Origin: Rosenbergiella metrosideri
GTDB taxonomy: Bacteria > Pseudomonadota > Gammaproteobacteria > Enterobacterales > Enterobacteriaceae
Assembly (NCBI RefSeq): GCF_022602565.1
Contig: NZ_JALBCV010000005.1
Span: forward strand, 62,001 to 126,000
Reading direction: 5' to 3'
Length of the DNA: 64,000 bases
The position numbers and the translations under genes were made by a program. A model generated the notes under the pieces. It was not told the DNA's origin, ran no database searches, and saw only the letters and a list, made by a program, of their open reading frames with translations. Shown in pieces: positions 51,092-60,836 of this stretch (the stretch's first letter is position 1; each line of letters opens with the position of its first letter).

Positions 51092-52525
51092 CTAATAATT
51101 TCGATACAAATCGCTGTAGAGTCGACTTTCAAATCGGACAAGGGGGACGCGTCGCGTTCGTTGATCTTCTGGAGGGACCGCATACCCAGAGAGGTATTGT
51201 ACGAAGGCGATGCGCGTTCCGCGTGACGTCGTTAAGAAGCCTGCTAAGTTATACACGCCCTGTAACGAACCGGTTTTCGCAGAGAGCTTTCCATCGACAC
51301 CTGCTTCGTGTAATCCGCCACGATACTGTAAGGTGCCATCGTAACCAGCTAAAGGAAGCATACTAATAAAATCGAGGCTGCTGTCATTCTTAGCAATAAA
51401 CTGCAGTGCTTGCATCATAGTGTCCGGTGCAACCAAATCGTGCCGTGATAATCCGGAACCATCGACTTGGATGGTATTGCCCATGTCGACGCCCGCTTTC
51501 TCACGAAGGATACGGCGTACCGCATCCGACCCTGCCCGAAACGTTCCTGGTACGTTGAAATAGTGATGACCGATTGTTCGGAAAACCGTATCGGCAATCA
51601 TGTTATCTGACTTCTTCAACATAGTATGTAATAGGCTATGGAGCGGGGCGGATTGTTCGATTGCCAGAACGGTACCAGGTTCGGTGGGTTGCGTTTGACG
51701 GAGCAAGTGGCCACGATAGTCGATATCGGCTTTACGTAGCTCATCCCGCAAAATTTCCCCAGCCCAAGCCGCGCCATCTTGCACAGCGAAGGCAAGAGGA
51801 AGCGGGTCATTACGCTGGCGCAGACACCCGGTCAGGGTATAGCGGTTTAATTCCCCGGGATTTACGTCAAGCTCGCAATATTGCGCCTCACCTGAGTTAG
51901 GACCTAAGGTTTTCACCTCACTATACATGTGCGCAGGATAGTAAGACGCAATACGGATAAAGGCGTTTTCGCCCGGCGTTTTGGCGCTATAGAGCGAGAT
52001 AGAAAAACAGTTTTTATCGACAATAGCGGCTGCAGGAGGCGCGCTAAAGCATTGCGTTAAATCATTCCATGGCCAGCCGGGAGCCATATCGTGGCTCGCG
52101 AAAACTGAAGTATCGATGACCAAGTTACCTTGAATATGCGTAACACCCTTCTGTTTCAGCTGCGCGACCATATTACGTAAGTCTTGCCGCGTAAACGTCG
52201 GGTCGCCACCAAAGCGAGCAACCAGATCACCCTGTAAGGTATCACCGACTATTTTTTGGTGACTTTCAAAGGTGGTCTGGAAACGAAAATCTTTGCCAAG
52301 TTCTATTAGTGCGGCCAGTGCAGTGAACACTTTCATCGTACTGGCAGGCAGCGCCATTTGTTTTCCGTGATAATCGACAATCGGTGTTGTATCGCCTACC
52401 CTTTGCGCCATGAACGCGAGATTGGTACCATCAGGAAGGTATTGGGTATAATCCTCGACAGGCGTTGCGGTGGCTTGAAGCGTTACCGCAAGGGTAAGAG
52501 CTGTAATGAGTCTTGAAAGTCGCAT
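51092..52525 (-). CDS. dacB: DacB (PBP4), D-Ala-D-Ala carboxypeptidase/endopeptidase
   Basis: Periplasmic class C penicillin-binding protein trimming and cleaving peptidoglycan cross-links. Signal peptide about 1-20; active-site Ser62-x-x-Lys65 (ASTMK), SDN motif (KKSDNM) and KTG motif (SAKTGSL) all present, with the large inserted domain between. From MRLSRLITAL it is 477 residues, exactly as in E. coli; the 38-residue upstream extension is not signal-like. Divergent from greA. Confidence 0.97.
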   Translation of the reverse strand: MRLSRLITALTLAVTLQATATPVEDYTQYLPDGTNLAFMAQRVGDTTPIVDYHGKQMALPASTMKVFTALAALIELGKDFRFQTTFESHQKIVGDTLQGDLVARFGGDPTFTRQDLRNMVAQLKQKGVTHIQGNLVIDTSVFASHDMAPGWPWNDLTQCFSAPPAAAIVDKNCFSISLYSAKTPGENAFIRIASYYPAHMYSEVKTLGPNSGEAQYCELDVNPGELNRYTLTGCLRQRNDPLPLAFAVQDGAAWAGEILRDELRKADIDYRGHLLRQTQPTEPGTVLAIEQSAPLHSLLHTMLKKSDNMIADTVFRTIGHHYFNVPGTFRAGSDAVRRILREKAGVDMGNTIQVDGSGLSRHDLVAPDTMMQALQFIAKNDSSLDFISMLPLAGYDGTLQYRGGLHEAGVDGKLSAKTGSLQGVYNLAGFLTTSRGTRIAFVQYLSGYAVPPEDQRTRRVPLVRFESRLYSDLYRNY

Positions 52526-52764
52526 AATCTCGGCGTCGTTAACAGTGGAACCCGCAATACTACGTCCCCTTGAGGGGCAAAGTAAACGATGATCCGGGAG
52601 GAACTCTCGGGTAAAATATGTATCAAACTGAAAATTCACTCGTCTTGGGTAGCAAACTATCTGAGGCGGGGTTGTTTTGTTTCAAATTTAGGTGCAGCTT
52701 ATTCGGTTAAGCTTGTATCGAATCAGGATGATTGACTGAATAACAGAGTAATGAGGAGTATAAG

Positions 52765-53241
52765 ATGAGCCAGATTCCTATGACCCTTCGCGGTGCAGAG
52801 CAGCTGCGTGAAGAGCTTAACGAGCTTAAAAATATTAAGCGTCCTCGTATCATTGCTTCTATCGCTGAAGCTAGAGAACACGGTGATTTGAAGGAAAATG
52901 CGGAATACCATGCTGCCCGTGAAGAGCAAGGTTTTTGTGAAGGTCGTATTCAAGAGATTGAAGCAAAATTATCGAATGCGCAAATCATTGATGTGACAAA
53001 AATGGCCGCGACAGGTCGTGTCATTTTCGGGGCGACAGTGACTGTTTATAATACCCATTCGGAAGAAGAAGCGACCTATCGTATCGTGGGTGATGATGAG
53101 GCCGATTTTAAGCAAAATCTGATCTCTGTAAACTCGCCGATGGCGCGCGGCTTAATCGGTAAAGAAGTTGATGACGTCACAGTCGTAAAAACGCCAGGTG
53201 GTGATGTTGAGTATGAAGTGATTAAGGTTGAATACCTCTAA
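52765..53241 (+). CDS. greA: GreA, transcript cleavage factor
   Basis: Rescues backtracked RNA polymerase by stimulating cleavage of the nascent RNA. N-terminal coiled coil with the acidic tip ([12 protein letters not shown] region, about 40-55), C-terminal FKBP-like domain. 158 residues as in E. coli. The 239-bp spacer to dacB shows no other gene. Confidence 0.98.
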   Translation: MSQIPMTLRGAEQLREELNELKNIKRPRIIASIAEAREHGDLKENAEYHAAREEQGFCEGRIQEIEAKLSNAQIIDVTKMAATGRVIFGATVTVYNTHSEEEATYRIVGDDEADFKQNLISVNSPMARGLIGKEVDDVTVVKTPGGDVEYEVIKVEYL

Positions 53242-53338
53242 TCATCAGAATACGACGATATGTTGTGCTAGGAGTGGGCTTTTCGCCATTTCGGTCCCGC
53301 AAGTCGGGTTAACCGTGCTAATATATCTTAAGAAAAGA

Positions 53339-53361
53339 AAAAGGCTGTAAAACAGCCTTTT
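53339..53361. terminator. Bidirectional terminator between greA and yhbY
   Basis: AAAAGGCTGT/ACAGCCTTTT perfect 10-bp stem with an AAA loop; A- and T-rich arms provide U-tracts on both strands for the convergent genes. Confidence 0.88.
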
Positions 53362-53396
53362 AACTGGAGGTAAAATAGTGATATTTTTTTCCAGAA

Positions 53397-53690
53397 TTAA
53401 CGTGGTAAAGAAATTTTCTTTTCTTTTGAAGGGCGATAAAGCACCAGCGTTTTACCGATGACCTGGACTTCAGCCGCTGAGGTTTCACGAACAATGGCTG
53501 CTACAATCAACGCTTTGGTTTCACGGTCTTCAGTCGCGATTTTGACTTTGATCAGTTCATGATGCTCAAGAGCTTGATCAAGTTCAGCGAGAACACCTTC
53601 GGTTAATCCATTGTTGCCTAACATCACGACTGGCTTCAGCGGATGAGCGAGACCTTTTAGGTGCTGTTTTTGTTTAGTACTTAGATTCAT
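53397..53690 (-). CDS. yhbY: YhbY, CRM-domain RNA-binding protein of 50S assembly
   Basis: Single CRM domain protein associated with pre-50S particles. Conserved [23 protein letters not shown] and the GxxG-type loop, plus a basic C-terminal tail. 97 residues as in E. coli. Divergent from rlmE. Confidence 0.95.
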   Translation of the reverse strand: MNLSTKQKQHLKGLAHPLKPVVMLGNNGLTEGVLAELDQALEHHELIKVKIATEDRETKALIVAAIVRETSAAEVQVIGKTLVLYRPSKEKKISLPR

Positions 53691-53815
53691 CGTATTATTT
53701 ACTTACTCAGGGATTGAAAACAGGTCATTGTACCGCCATCTCTAGTATATCGCCAAATCAACGCAGCATTTTGCGTAATGATTTATCGCTGCGATACAAA
53801 AATGTTGGAAAAAGT

Positions 53816-54445
53816 ATGACGGGAAAGAAGCGTTCAGCCAGCTCAAGTCGCTGGTTACAGGAACACTTTAGCGATAAATATGTGCAACAAGCACAAAAGA
53901 AAGGTCTACGTTCGCGAGCATGGTTTAAACTAGATGAGATCCAACAAGGTGATCGTCTCTTTAAACCCGGCATGACAGTCGTAGACTTAGGTGCTGCCCC
54001 GGGGGGTTGGTCACAGTATGTGGTTGAACAGATCGGAGCAAGTGGCCGTATTATCGCATGTGATATCTTGCCAATGGATCCAATTGTTGGTGTAGACTTT
54101 CTTCAAGGTGATTTCCGAGAAGAAGCTGTACTAAAAGCGTTGCTCGATCGTGTCGGTGACGGTAAGGTGCAGGTAGTAATGTCCGATATGGCACCAAATA
54201 TGAGTGGCACTCCCGCTGTGGATATTCCTCGCGCGATGTATCTCGTAGAACTCGCACTTGAAATGTGTCGCGATGTATTGGCACCAGGTGGTAGTTTTGT
54301 AGTAAAGGTGTTCCAGGGAGATGGTTTTGATGATTACTTACGCGAAATCCGCTCCTTATTTACGAAAGTAAAAGTTCGTAAGCCAGACGCTTCGCGTTCG
54401 CGTTCTCGCGAAGTGTACATTGTAGCGACTGGGCGCAAACTATAG
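53816..54445 (+). CDS. rlmE: RlmE (FtsJ/RrmJ), 23S rRNA 2'-O-ribose methyltransferase
   Basis: Methylates U2552 in the A-loop of 23S rRNA, needed for late 50S assembly. SAM motif [13 protein letters not shown] (about 57-69) and the K-D-K-E catalytic tetrad (Lys38, Asp124, Lys164, Glu199 region) are conserved. From [10 protein letters not shown] it is 209 residues as in E. coli; the longer in-frame start at 53714 is not family-like. 47 bp upstream of ftsH, probably cotranscribed. Confidence 0.97.
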   Translation: MTGKKRSASSSRWLQEHFSDKYVQQAQKKGLRSRAWFKLDEIQQGDRLFKPGMTVVDLGAAPGGWSQYVVEQIGASGRIIACDILPMDPIVGVDFLQGDFREEAVLKALLDRVGDGKVQVVMSDMAPNMSGTPAVDIPRAMYLVELALEMCRDVLAPGGSFVVKVFQGDGFDDYLREIRSLFTKVKVRKPDASRSRSREVYIVATGRKL

Positions 54446-54492
54446 CTCCCTACGCTTTCTGTTAACATCGTTGTAAATAAGAGGTTAATCCC

Positions 54493-56412
54493 TTGAGTGA
54501 CATGGCGAAAAACCTAATTCTTTGGTTAGTCATTGCCGTAGTGCTAATGACTGTGTTCCAAAGCTTTGGGCCCAGCGAGTCAAATGGCAAGAAAGTCGAT
54601 TACTCAACTTTCGTGACAGAAGTGAATCAAAATCAGATTCGCGAGGCGCGTATTAATGGGCGTGAGATTAACGTAACCACTAACGATAGCAATAAATACA
54701 CTACGTATATTCCTGTCAACGACCCGCAATTACTGCAGAATCTTTTATCTAAAAAGGTAAAAGTGGTTGGTGAACCACCGGAAGGTCAAAGTCTACTGAC
54801 CTCTATCTTTATTTCTTGGTTCCCGATGTTGCTGCTAATTGGTGTATGGATCTTCTTTATGCGTCAAATGCAGGGAGGCGGTGGCAAAGGTGCCATGTCT
54901 TTCGGTAAGAGCAAAGCTCGCATGTTGACCGAAGATCAGATTAAAACCACTTTTGCCGATGTTGCCGGTTGTGACGAAGCGAAAGAAGAAGTCAGCGAGC
55001 TGGTGGAATATCTTCGTGAACCTTCACGTTTCCAAAAGCTGGGCGGAAAAATTCCTAAAGGCGTACTGATGGTAGGCCCTCCAGGTACCGGTAAAACGTT
55101 ATTGGCTAAGGCCATTGCCGGTGAAGCGAAAGTGCCGTTCTTTACTATCTCTGGCTCAGACTTCGTTGAAATGTTTGTCGGTGTCGGCGCATCACGTGTC
55201 CGTGATATGTTCGAGCAAGCGAAGAAATCCGCGCCTTGTATCATCTTTATCGATGAGATCGATGCAGTGGGTCGCCAACGCGGTGCTGGTTTAGGCGGTG
55301 GTCACGACGAGCGTGAACAGACGTTGAACCAAATGCTGGTTGAGATGGATGGCTTTGAAGGTAATGAAGGGATCATCGTTATAGCGGCAACTAACCGCCC
55401 TGACGTCCTTGACCCTGCGCTCCTTCGTCCAGGTCGTTTTGACCGTCAAGTCGTTGTTGGATTACCTGATGTTCGTGGCCGTGAGCAAATCTTGAAAGTC
55501 CATATGCGTCGCGTTCCATTAGCAACGGATATTGATGCCGCGATCATTGCTCGTGGTACACCAGGTTTCTCCGGTGCAGACTTAGCAAACCTCGTCAACG
55601 AAGCGGCACTTTTCGCTGCCCGTAGCAACCAACGTGTTGTCTCGATGGTTGAGTTCGAGAAAGCGAAAGATAAGATCATGATGGGTGCAGAGCGCCGTTC
55701 AATGGTCATGACTGAAGCACAAAAAGAGTCAACGGCTTACCACGAAGCAGGACACGCGATTATTGGTCGTCTAGTACCGGAACATGATCCTGTACATAAG
55801 GTGACAATTATCCCACGTGGACGTGCGTTAGGGGTGACATTCTTCTTACCTGAAGGTGATGCAATCAGTGCAAGCCGTCAGAAATTAGAGAGCCAAATTT
55901 CGACCCTTTACGGCGGACGTTTAGCTGAAGAGATCATCTACGGTCCAGAAAAAGTCTCTACCGGCGCTTCCAACGATATTAAGGTGGCGACAAACCTCGC
56001 ACGTAATATGGTTACCCAGTGGGGCTTCTCCGAGAAATTAGGTCCTCTTCTGTATGCGGAAGAAGAAGGTGAAGTTTTCTTAGGACGTTCCGTTGCTAAA
56101 GCGAAACATATGTCCGACGAAACCGCGCGTATTATCGACCAAGAAATCAAACACTTGATCGACAGTAACTATCAACGCGCTCGCCAGCTGTTGAATGAGA
56201 ACATCGACATCCTGCATACGATGAAAGATGCTCTGATGAAGTACGAAACTATTGATGCTCCGCAAATTGATGATTTGATGGCACGCAGAGAGGTTCGTGC
56301 TCCAGCTGGTTGGACTGAACTGGCAGTGAAAGAAGAAGAGTCTGTCGCGCCACCGCAAGCAGCTCGTCCTGTCGACGCACCTGAGAATAATGATCCCGGC
56401 AATCCGATGTAA
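54493..56412 (+). CDS. ftsH: FtsH, membrane-bound ATP-dependent zinc metalloprotease
   Basis: Essential AAA+ protease degrading LpxC, sigma-32, SecY and other proteins. TTG start as in E. coli. Two membrane segments (about 5-24 and 104-123) flank a periplasmic domain; Walker A GPPGTGKT (195-202), Walker B and SRH, then the zinc site HEAGH near 417. 639 residues: the gene stops at ...PGNPM, and the seven or so tail residues of E. coli (SEQLGDK) are missing. The codons for a similar tail survive just downstream in another frame. Confidence 0.97.
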   Translation: MSDMAKNLILWLVIAVVLMTVFQSFGPSESNGKKVDYSTFVTEVNQNQIREARINGREINVTTNDSNKYTTYIPVNDPQLLQNLLSKKVKVVGEPPEGQSLLTSIFISWFPMLLLIGVWIFFMRQMQGGGGKGAMSFGKSKARMLTEDQIKTTFADVAGCDEAKEEVSELVEYLREPSRFQKLGGKIPKGVLMVGPPGTGKTLLAKAIAGEAKVPFFTISGSDFVEMFVGVGASRVRDMFEQAKKSAPCIIFIDEIDAVGRQRGAGLGGGHDEREQTLNQMLVEMDGFEGNEGIIVIAATNRPDVLDPALLRPGRFDRQVVVGLPDVRGREQILKVHMRRVPLATDIDAAIIARGTPGFSGADLANLVNEAALFAARSNQRVVSMVEFEKAKDKIMMGAERRSMVMTEAQKESTAYHEAGHAIIGRLVPEHDPVHKVTIIPRGRALGVTFFLPEGDAISASRQKLESQISTLYGGRLAEEIIYGPEKVSTGASNDIKVATNLARNMVTQWGFSEKLGPLLYAEEEGEVFLGRSVAKAKHMSDETARIIDQEIKHLIDSNYQRARQLLNENIDILHTMKDALMKYETIDAPQIDDLMARREVRAPAGWTELAVKEEESVAPPQAARPVDAPENNDPGNPM

Positions 56413-56454
56413 TGTCTGAATCATTCGATAAATAGTGCCAGTTCGCGCTACAAT

Positions 56455-56484
56455 AAAGCCCCGCTTATGCGGGGCTTTTTTTTT
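56455..56484 (+). terminator. Rho-independent terminator after ftsH
   Basis: Stem AAAGCCCCGC/GCGGGGCTTT with a TTAT loop followed by eight or more T. folP begins 36 bp later, so folP-glmM probably has its own promoter or depends on read-through. Confidence 0.93.
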
Positions 56485-56519
56485 GCATCACATCGATAGA
56501 GCGTTAAAGAGGATACTGA

Positions 56520-57353
56520 ATGAAATTGCGTGCCCGAGGGAGTGAGTTAGATCTCTCTTTTCCCCATATTATGGGAATTTTAAATATGACTCCAGACTCC
56601 TTTTCTGACGGTGGCCGCCATAAAACGCTGATCGATGCGATTACTCATGCTAATGAAATGGTGATTGCCGGAGCGACTATTCTCGATATTGGCGGCGAGT
56701 CGACTCGCCCTGGTGCTGATAACGTTTCAGTAGAAGACGAACTGGCGAGAGTTATCCCAGTCGTCGAAGCATTATCTCAACGATTCGAAGTGTGGATTTC
56801 GGTCGACACCTCTAAACCTGAAGTGATTCGTGCTGCTGCTGCCGCAGGCGCCCACTTGATCAACGATATCCGCTCATTAAATGAACCTGGCGCGCGTGAG
56901 GCAGCAGCTGACGTCGACCTGCCGGTCTGCTTGATGCATATGCAGGGTGAGCCGAAATCGATGCAGCACAGCCCGAGCTATCAGCAGATTATTACCGAAG
57001 TGGACAGCTTCTTAGCCACCGAAATTCAGCACTGTATGGCTTCAGGGATACGTCGAGAAAATATTCTGATCGATCCCGGTTTTGGATTTGGCAAAAATCT
57101 GCAACATAATTATGAGCTACTGGCTAATCTAAGCCATTTCCATCATTTCGATCTGCCGTTATTAGTGGGCATGTCTCGAAAGTCCATGATTGGCCAACTC
57201 CTTAATGTCGGGCCAACTCAGCGATTGAGTGGTAGTCTAGCCTGTGCAGTTATCGCCGCGATGCAGGGAGCACAAATCATTCGAGTGCATGATGTTAAAG
57301 AAAGCGTTGAAGCGATACGCGTGGTTGAAGCGACTCTCAGAGCAAAAGGATAA
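56520..57353 (+). CDS. folP: FolP, dihydropteroate synthase
   Basis: Joins p-aminobenzoate to the pterin pyrophosphate in folate synthesis; sulfonamide target. TIM-barrel motifs MGILNMTPDSFSDGG, IGGESTRPGA, the DP-G-FGFGK loop and the SRKSMIG pABA/sulfonamide loop are intact. 277 residues (282 in E. coli). Three bases before glmM. Confidence 0.97.
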   Translation: MKLRARGSELDLSFPHIMGILNMTPDSFSDGGRHKTLIDAITHANEMVIAGATILDIGGESTRPGADNVSVEDELARVIPVVEALSQRFEVWISVDTSKPEVIRAAAAAGAHLINDIRSLNEPGAREAAADVDLPVCLMHMQGEPKSMQHSPSYQQIITEVDSFLATEIQHCMASGIRRENILIDPGFGFGKNLQHNYELLANLSHFHHFDLPLLVGMSRKSMIGQLLNVGPTQRLSGSLACAVIAAMQGAQIIRVHDVKESVEAIRVVEATLRAKG

Positions 57354-57356
57354 TTC

Positions 57357-58691
57357 ATGAGCGAACGTAAATATTTTGGTACCGATGGTATTCGCGGAAA
57401 GGTTGGCGAATCGCCAATAACGCCTGATTTTGTCTTAAAATTAGGCTGGGCCGCCGGCAAAGTACTTGCTGGACAAGGTTCCAAAAAAGTCATTATCGGG
57501 AAAGATACCCGTATATCGGGATATATGTTGGAATCGGCATTAGAAGCGGGCTTGGCCGCTGCAGGATTATCGGCGGCGTTCACTGGGCCTATGCCAACCC
57601 CAGCGATTGCCTATTTAACGCGTACATTCCGCGCGGAAGCCGGTGTGGTGATATCCGCGTCTCATAACCCATTCGATGACAATGGAATAAAATTCTTCTC
57701 CACCGAGGGTACTAAGCTTCCTGACGATGTCGAAGCTGCCATTGAAGCGGAACTCGAGAAAGAGATTACCTGTGTACCCTCAGCAGAACTAGGACGCGCT
57801 AGCCGCATCGTTGATGCAGCCGGACGGTATATTGAATTCTGCAAGGGGACTTTTCCCAGCGAACTCAGCTTAAATCAGCTAAAAATCGTCGTCGATTGTG
57901 CAAACGGTGCGACTTACCATATTGCACCGAATGTTCTTCGTGAGCTGGGGGCTGAGGTGATTACGATCGGCGCTTCGCCCAACGGAATGAATATCAATAA
58001 AGAGTGTGGTGCGACGGATTTAGGCCAACTTCAAAAACGCGTGCTAGCCGAAAAAGCCGATCTTGGTATTGCGCTTGATGGTGACGGCGATCGTATCATG
58101 ATGGTCGACCATCTTGGTCAGGCGGTCGATGGCGATCAAATTCTCTATATCATCGCGCGTGAACGTCTACGACAAGGAAATCTGCGCGGTGGGGTTGTTG
58201 GCACACTGATGAGCAATATGGGGCTAGAGTTAGCCCTGAAGCAGTTAGGCATTCCCTTTGAGCGTGCGAAAGTCGGCGACCGCTATGTATTGGAAAAGCT
58301 GAAGGAACGCGGATGGTTTGTCGGTGCCGAAAATTCCGGACATGTTATTTTACTTGATAAAACCACAACCGGTGATGGCATTATCGCCGGTTTACAAGTG
58401 TTAACGGCCGTAGTGGGGAACAAGCTATCCCTTCACGATTTATGCAGCGGCATGAAGATGTTGCCACAAGTCCTAGTTAATGTGCGCTTCTCTGCGGGGA
58501 GTGATCCGCTTCAACATTCTGATGTATTAGCGGCGTTACACCAGGCTGAACAGCAACTGGCTGGCCGAGGTCGGGTCTTGCTACGTAAGTCGGGTACTGA
58601 ACCGTTAATTCGCGTGATGGTTGAAGGGGAAAATAAAGAGGAAGTAACAGAACTGGCCCAATCTATTGCGGAGATCGTCAAGCGTTTATAA
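57357..58691 (+). CDS. glmM: GlmM, phosphoglucosamine mutase
   Basis: Interconverts glucosamine-6-phosphate and glucosamine-1-phosphate for UDP-GlcNAc, feeding MurA and LPS synthesis. Phosphoserine site Ser102 ([12 protein letters not shown]), metal loop DGDGDRI and the C-terminal [12 protein letters not shown] phosphate-binding loop. 444 residues (445 in E. coli). In operon with folP. Confidence 0.98.
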   Translation: MSERKYFGTDGIRGKVGESPITPDFVLKLGWAAGKVLAGQGSKKVIIGKDTRISGYMLESALEAGLAAAGLSAAFTGPMPTPAIAYLTRTFRAEAGVVISASHNPFDDNGIKFFSTEGTKLPDDVEAAIEAELEKEITCVPSAELGRASRIVDAAGRYIEFCKGTFPSELSLNQLKIVVDCANGATYHIAPNVLRELGAEVITIGASPNGMNINKECGATDLGQLQKRVLAEKADLGIALDGDGDRIMMVDHLGQAVDGDQILYIIARERLRQGNLRGGVVGTLMSNMGLELALKQLGIPFERAKVGDRYVLEKLKERGWFVGAENSGHVILLDKTTTGDGIIAGLQVLTAVVGNKLSLHDLCSGMKMLPQVLVNVRFSAGSDPLQHSDVLAALHQAEQQLAGRGRVLLRKSGTEPLIRVMVEGENKEEVTELAQSIAEIVKRL

Positions 58692-58930
58692 TCGCGTAAA
58701 GGTGTCTGTGATCAGGTGATTCGCTATGAGAAAGGCTTTTCCCACATTGGGGATAAACAGCCTTTAGCTAGTGTTGCTGCTTTTTTCCGCGATCAAAACC
58801 GGCAACGTAAATTGCACTTGCAGAGTGCGTTGCCTTTGGTTAGTATTCACATCCTCTTCAGGGGAGTTCTTTCCTCGTGAAGGTAGATGCGTTTTAAATG
58901 TACGATTACGTACAAGGAAACAGGTTAATT
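58692..58930 (+). promoter_or_regulatory. Spacer between glmM and secG
   Basis: No gene. A hairpin-forming stretch lies near 58732-58766 (AAAGGCT...AGCCTTT with an inner TCCC/GGGA) that could end glmM transcription, although its U-tract is weak. An in-frame ATG at 58898 would add 11 residues to SecG but is not family-like. Confidence 0.4.
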
Positions 58931-59266
58931 ATGTACGAAGCTCTTTTAGTTATTTTCCTGCTAGTTGCTGTTGCGTTAATCGCGATGGTGATGTTACAGC
59001 AAGGTAAAGGCGCTGATATGGGAGCATCTTTCGGTGCAGGTGCCTCTGGAACATTATTTGGTTCAAGCGGTTCAGGAAACTTCCTGACACGTATGACCGG
59101 TATTCTTGCTGCGCTGTTTTTCATTATTAGCCTGGTGCTTGGTAATCTAAACAGTAATAAAACACATAAAGGCAGTGAGTGGGATAATCTGAGTGCTCCA
59201 GTAAAGTCTGAGCAAACTCAACAGCCAGCGAAAACCTCTTCGCCAGCCAGTGATATCCCGCAGTAA
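58931..59266 (+). CDS. secG: SecG, protein translocase subunit
   Basis: Small subunit of SecYEG. Two membrane segments (about 2-22 and 53-72) around the glycine-rich loop QQGKGADMGASFGAGASGTLFGSSG quoted here only in part: QQGKGADMGASFG. The C-terminal tail is polar. 111 residues (110 in E. coli). Followed after 27 bp by a tRNA-Leu gene, as in E. coli, so probably one transcript. Confidence 0.97.
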   Translation: MYEALLVIFLLVAVALIAMVMLQQGKGADMGASFGAGASGTLFGSSGSGNFLTRMTGILAALFFIISLVLGNLNSNKTHKGSEWDNLSAPVKSEQTQQPAKTSSPASDIPQ

Positions 59267-59293
59267 CGCCAACTGATTGCAAGTATCAGCAGT

Positions 59294-59380
59294 GCCGTGG
59301 TGGTGGAATTGGTAGACACGCTACCTTGAGGTGGTAGTGCCCAATAGGGCTTACGGGTTCAAGTCCCGTCCTCGGTACCA
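59294..59380 (+). tRNA. leuU: tRNA-Leu, anticodon GAG
   Basis: 87-nt class II tRNA with long variable arm and encoded CCA. Anticodon stem CTACC/GGTAG encloses TTGAGGT (anticodon 59328-59330); T-arm TTCAAGT. Corresponds to E. coli leuU, also downstream of secG. The acceptor stem has a U-U opposition at positions 5 and 68 (59298 and 59372), where a normal pair is expected, and a G-U pair at 1-72. Confidence 0.97.
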
Positions 59381-59388
59381 ATATTGAG

Positions 59389-59417
59389 AAAAAAGACGCT
59401 TAATAGCGTCTTTTTTT
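59389..59417 (+). terminator. Rho-independent terminator after tRNA-Leu
   Basis: AAAAGACGCT/AGCGTCTTTT stem with TAAT loop and a seven-T run. Its A-rich arm also gives a U-tract on the other strand, towards the decayed gene. Confidence 0.93.
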
Positions 59418-59456
59418 GTTTGGTTACTATTTTAAAAATACCCTTTGCAAATTTTA

Positions 59457-59962
59457 CTATTGAGTGAGTGCTTTTTTTACCTCTGCGAGGGTTGTTACGC
59501 CAGAAGTACTTGGCTTTTTCGTTAATGTACGATCGATATGGAGAGTACGATTAGCGCTCTCTACAGAAAATACTATCGTTTCATCTGTAAGGGTGTTGGG
59601 TGAAGCCGCTTGATAGATTACCGCGATGTTGATTTATTTCTCCTTAGCTGAAGAAATAATACCTACTACTTTCGTTTCTCTACAACTCTCTGATTGCCAG
59701 TCATCATAGCCCATCGTGGGATAATCGTCTTAACCACTGTGTTTTGTACGGACCAACCGATAAAGCAAACATTGTCATCCTGTTCATTGAATCCCTTGCC
59801 TGCGATAAAGGTGCTTAGTACCTTACCGTTACCGGTTAATGTGAAGGTTTGACTGTTTACAGGGATTCCCCCTTAGGTCGTCTTCTCCAGCGCTTTGTAA
59901 AATATATTTTTCTTAAATAGTGTATCACTCGTCACCTGTAGGAAAGTTTGGGCGAGAGCATC
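59457..59962 (-). pseudogene. Decayed protein gene between the two tRNA genes
   Basis: Read on the minus strand, about 168 codons keep protein-like character but are broken. From 59962: DALAQTFLQVTSDTLFKK, then an in-frame TAA (59873-59875), then GGIPVNSQTFTLTGNGKV and LSTFIAGKGFNEQDDNVC in the same frame, a one-base frameshift near 59705-59735, GYDDWQSESCRETKVVG, a second TAA (59634-59636), then INIAVIYQAASPNTLTDE and, to the final stop at 59457, GVTTLAEVKKALTQ. Another in-frame stop bounds the upstream end (59963). The ALAQ at the start could be the end of a signal peptide. I do not recognise the family. Confidence 0.7.
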
Positions 59963-60042
59963 CTATAACTCTGAAACTATTGTTCTTTGGCAATCTATCG
60001 GCTATTGCCTAACTAGTCTTGATTGGTTATTCACAGTTAAAT

Positions 60043-60071
60043 TTGCTTTTGTGCTCGCCTAGGCGTAATAT
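60043..60071 (+). promoter_or_regulatory. Candidate sigma-70 promoter of the metY-rimP-nusA-infB operon
   Basis: TTGCTT, a 17-base spacer and TAATAT, ending 16 bp upstream of the mature tRNA-fMet. Position and spacing fit a tRNA promoter with a short 5' leader removed by RNase P. Confidence 0.65.
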
Positions 60072-60087
60072 TGAGCTGTTTTTCGGA

Positions 60088-60164
<77 letters not shown>

Positions 60165-60359
60165 TTTTCCTAGTTCTTTTTCCAAATCGACGTCGGTAAG
60201 ACGACGGGTTTTAGAAAAATGTCTATTGAAAATGGCTCCTGTCCTTTGACAGGCCCATACAGGATTCTGATCAAAACCCCGACTTTTCGGGGTTTTTTAT
60301 TATCAGAAAAGCGTTGTCATACTGGGCGTTAGCCCTTTTTTTATGTCTTGGGGGTGGCT
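60165..60359 (+). promoter_or_regulatory. Structured leader between tRNA-fMet and rimP
   Basis: Contains three hairpins in series: CGTCG/CGACG (60191-60206), CCTGTC/GACAGG (60238-60253) and a strong terminator-like hairpin AAAACCCCGA/TCGGGGTTTT with six T (60273-60298). Transcripts into rimP-nusA must pass the last one, which suggests attenuation or antitermination control of the operon, plausibly by NusA itself. Confidence 0.7.
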
Positions 60360-60812
60360 TTGTCCACGTTAGAACAGAAGTTAACAGAGTTGATTACAGC
60401 GCCAGTTGAAGCACTGGGTTATGAATTAGTGGGGATAGAGTTTGTGCGGGCTCGCACCTCTACGCTTCGTATCTATATTGATAGCGAAAATGGTATCAAT
60501 GTTGATGACTGTGCCGATGTCAGCCATCAAGTCAGTGCTGTCATGGATGTAGAAGATCCTATTACTGTGGCGTATCACCTTGAAGTGTCTTCCCCAGGGC
60601 TTGATCGACCATTATTTACCGCAGCGCATTATGAACGTTTCGCTGGCCAAGATGTCAGTGTGGTATTACGTATCGCTGTACAAAATCGTCGCAAATGGCA
60701 GGGGACTATCAAATCCGTTGAAGGTGAGATGGTCACATTGTCCGTTGATGGCAAAGACGAAGTGTTTGCTCTGAGCAATATTCAGAAAGCAAACATTATC
60801 CCTCGTTTTTAA
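60360..60812 (+). CDS. rimP: RimP, 30S ribosome maturation factor
   Basis: Assists binding of S12 and other late 30S assembly steps. Two-domain RimP/YhbC fold; conserved [23 protein letters not shown] is the characteristic segment ([12 protein letters not shown] quoted in part) with [11 protein letters not shown]. The TTG at 60360 (TTG-TCC-ACG) with a GGGGG-type ribosome site gives exactly the E. coli length of 150; TTG at 60348 or GTG at 60354 would add 2-4 residues. 24 bp before nusA. Confidence 0.95.
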   Translation: MSTLEQKLTELITAPVEALGYELVGIEFVRARTSTLRIYIDSENGINVDDCADVSHQVSAVMDVEDPITVAYHLEVSSPGLDRPLFTAAHYERFAGQDVSVVLRIAVQNRRKWQGTIKSVEGEMVTLSVDGKDEVFALSNIQKANIIPRF

Positions 60813-60836
60813 ACGTTCTGATTGAGGCTAACCAGG

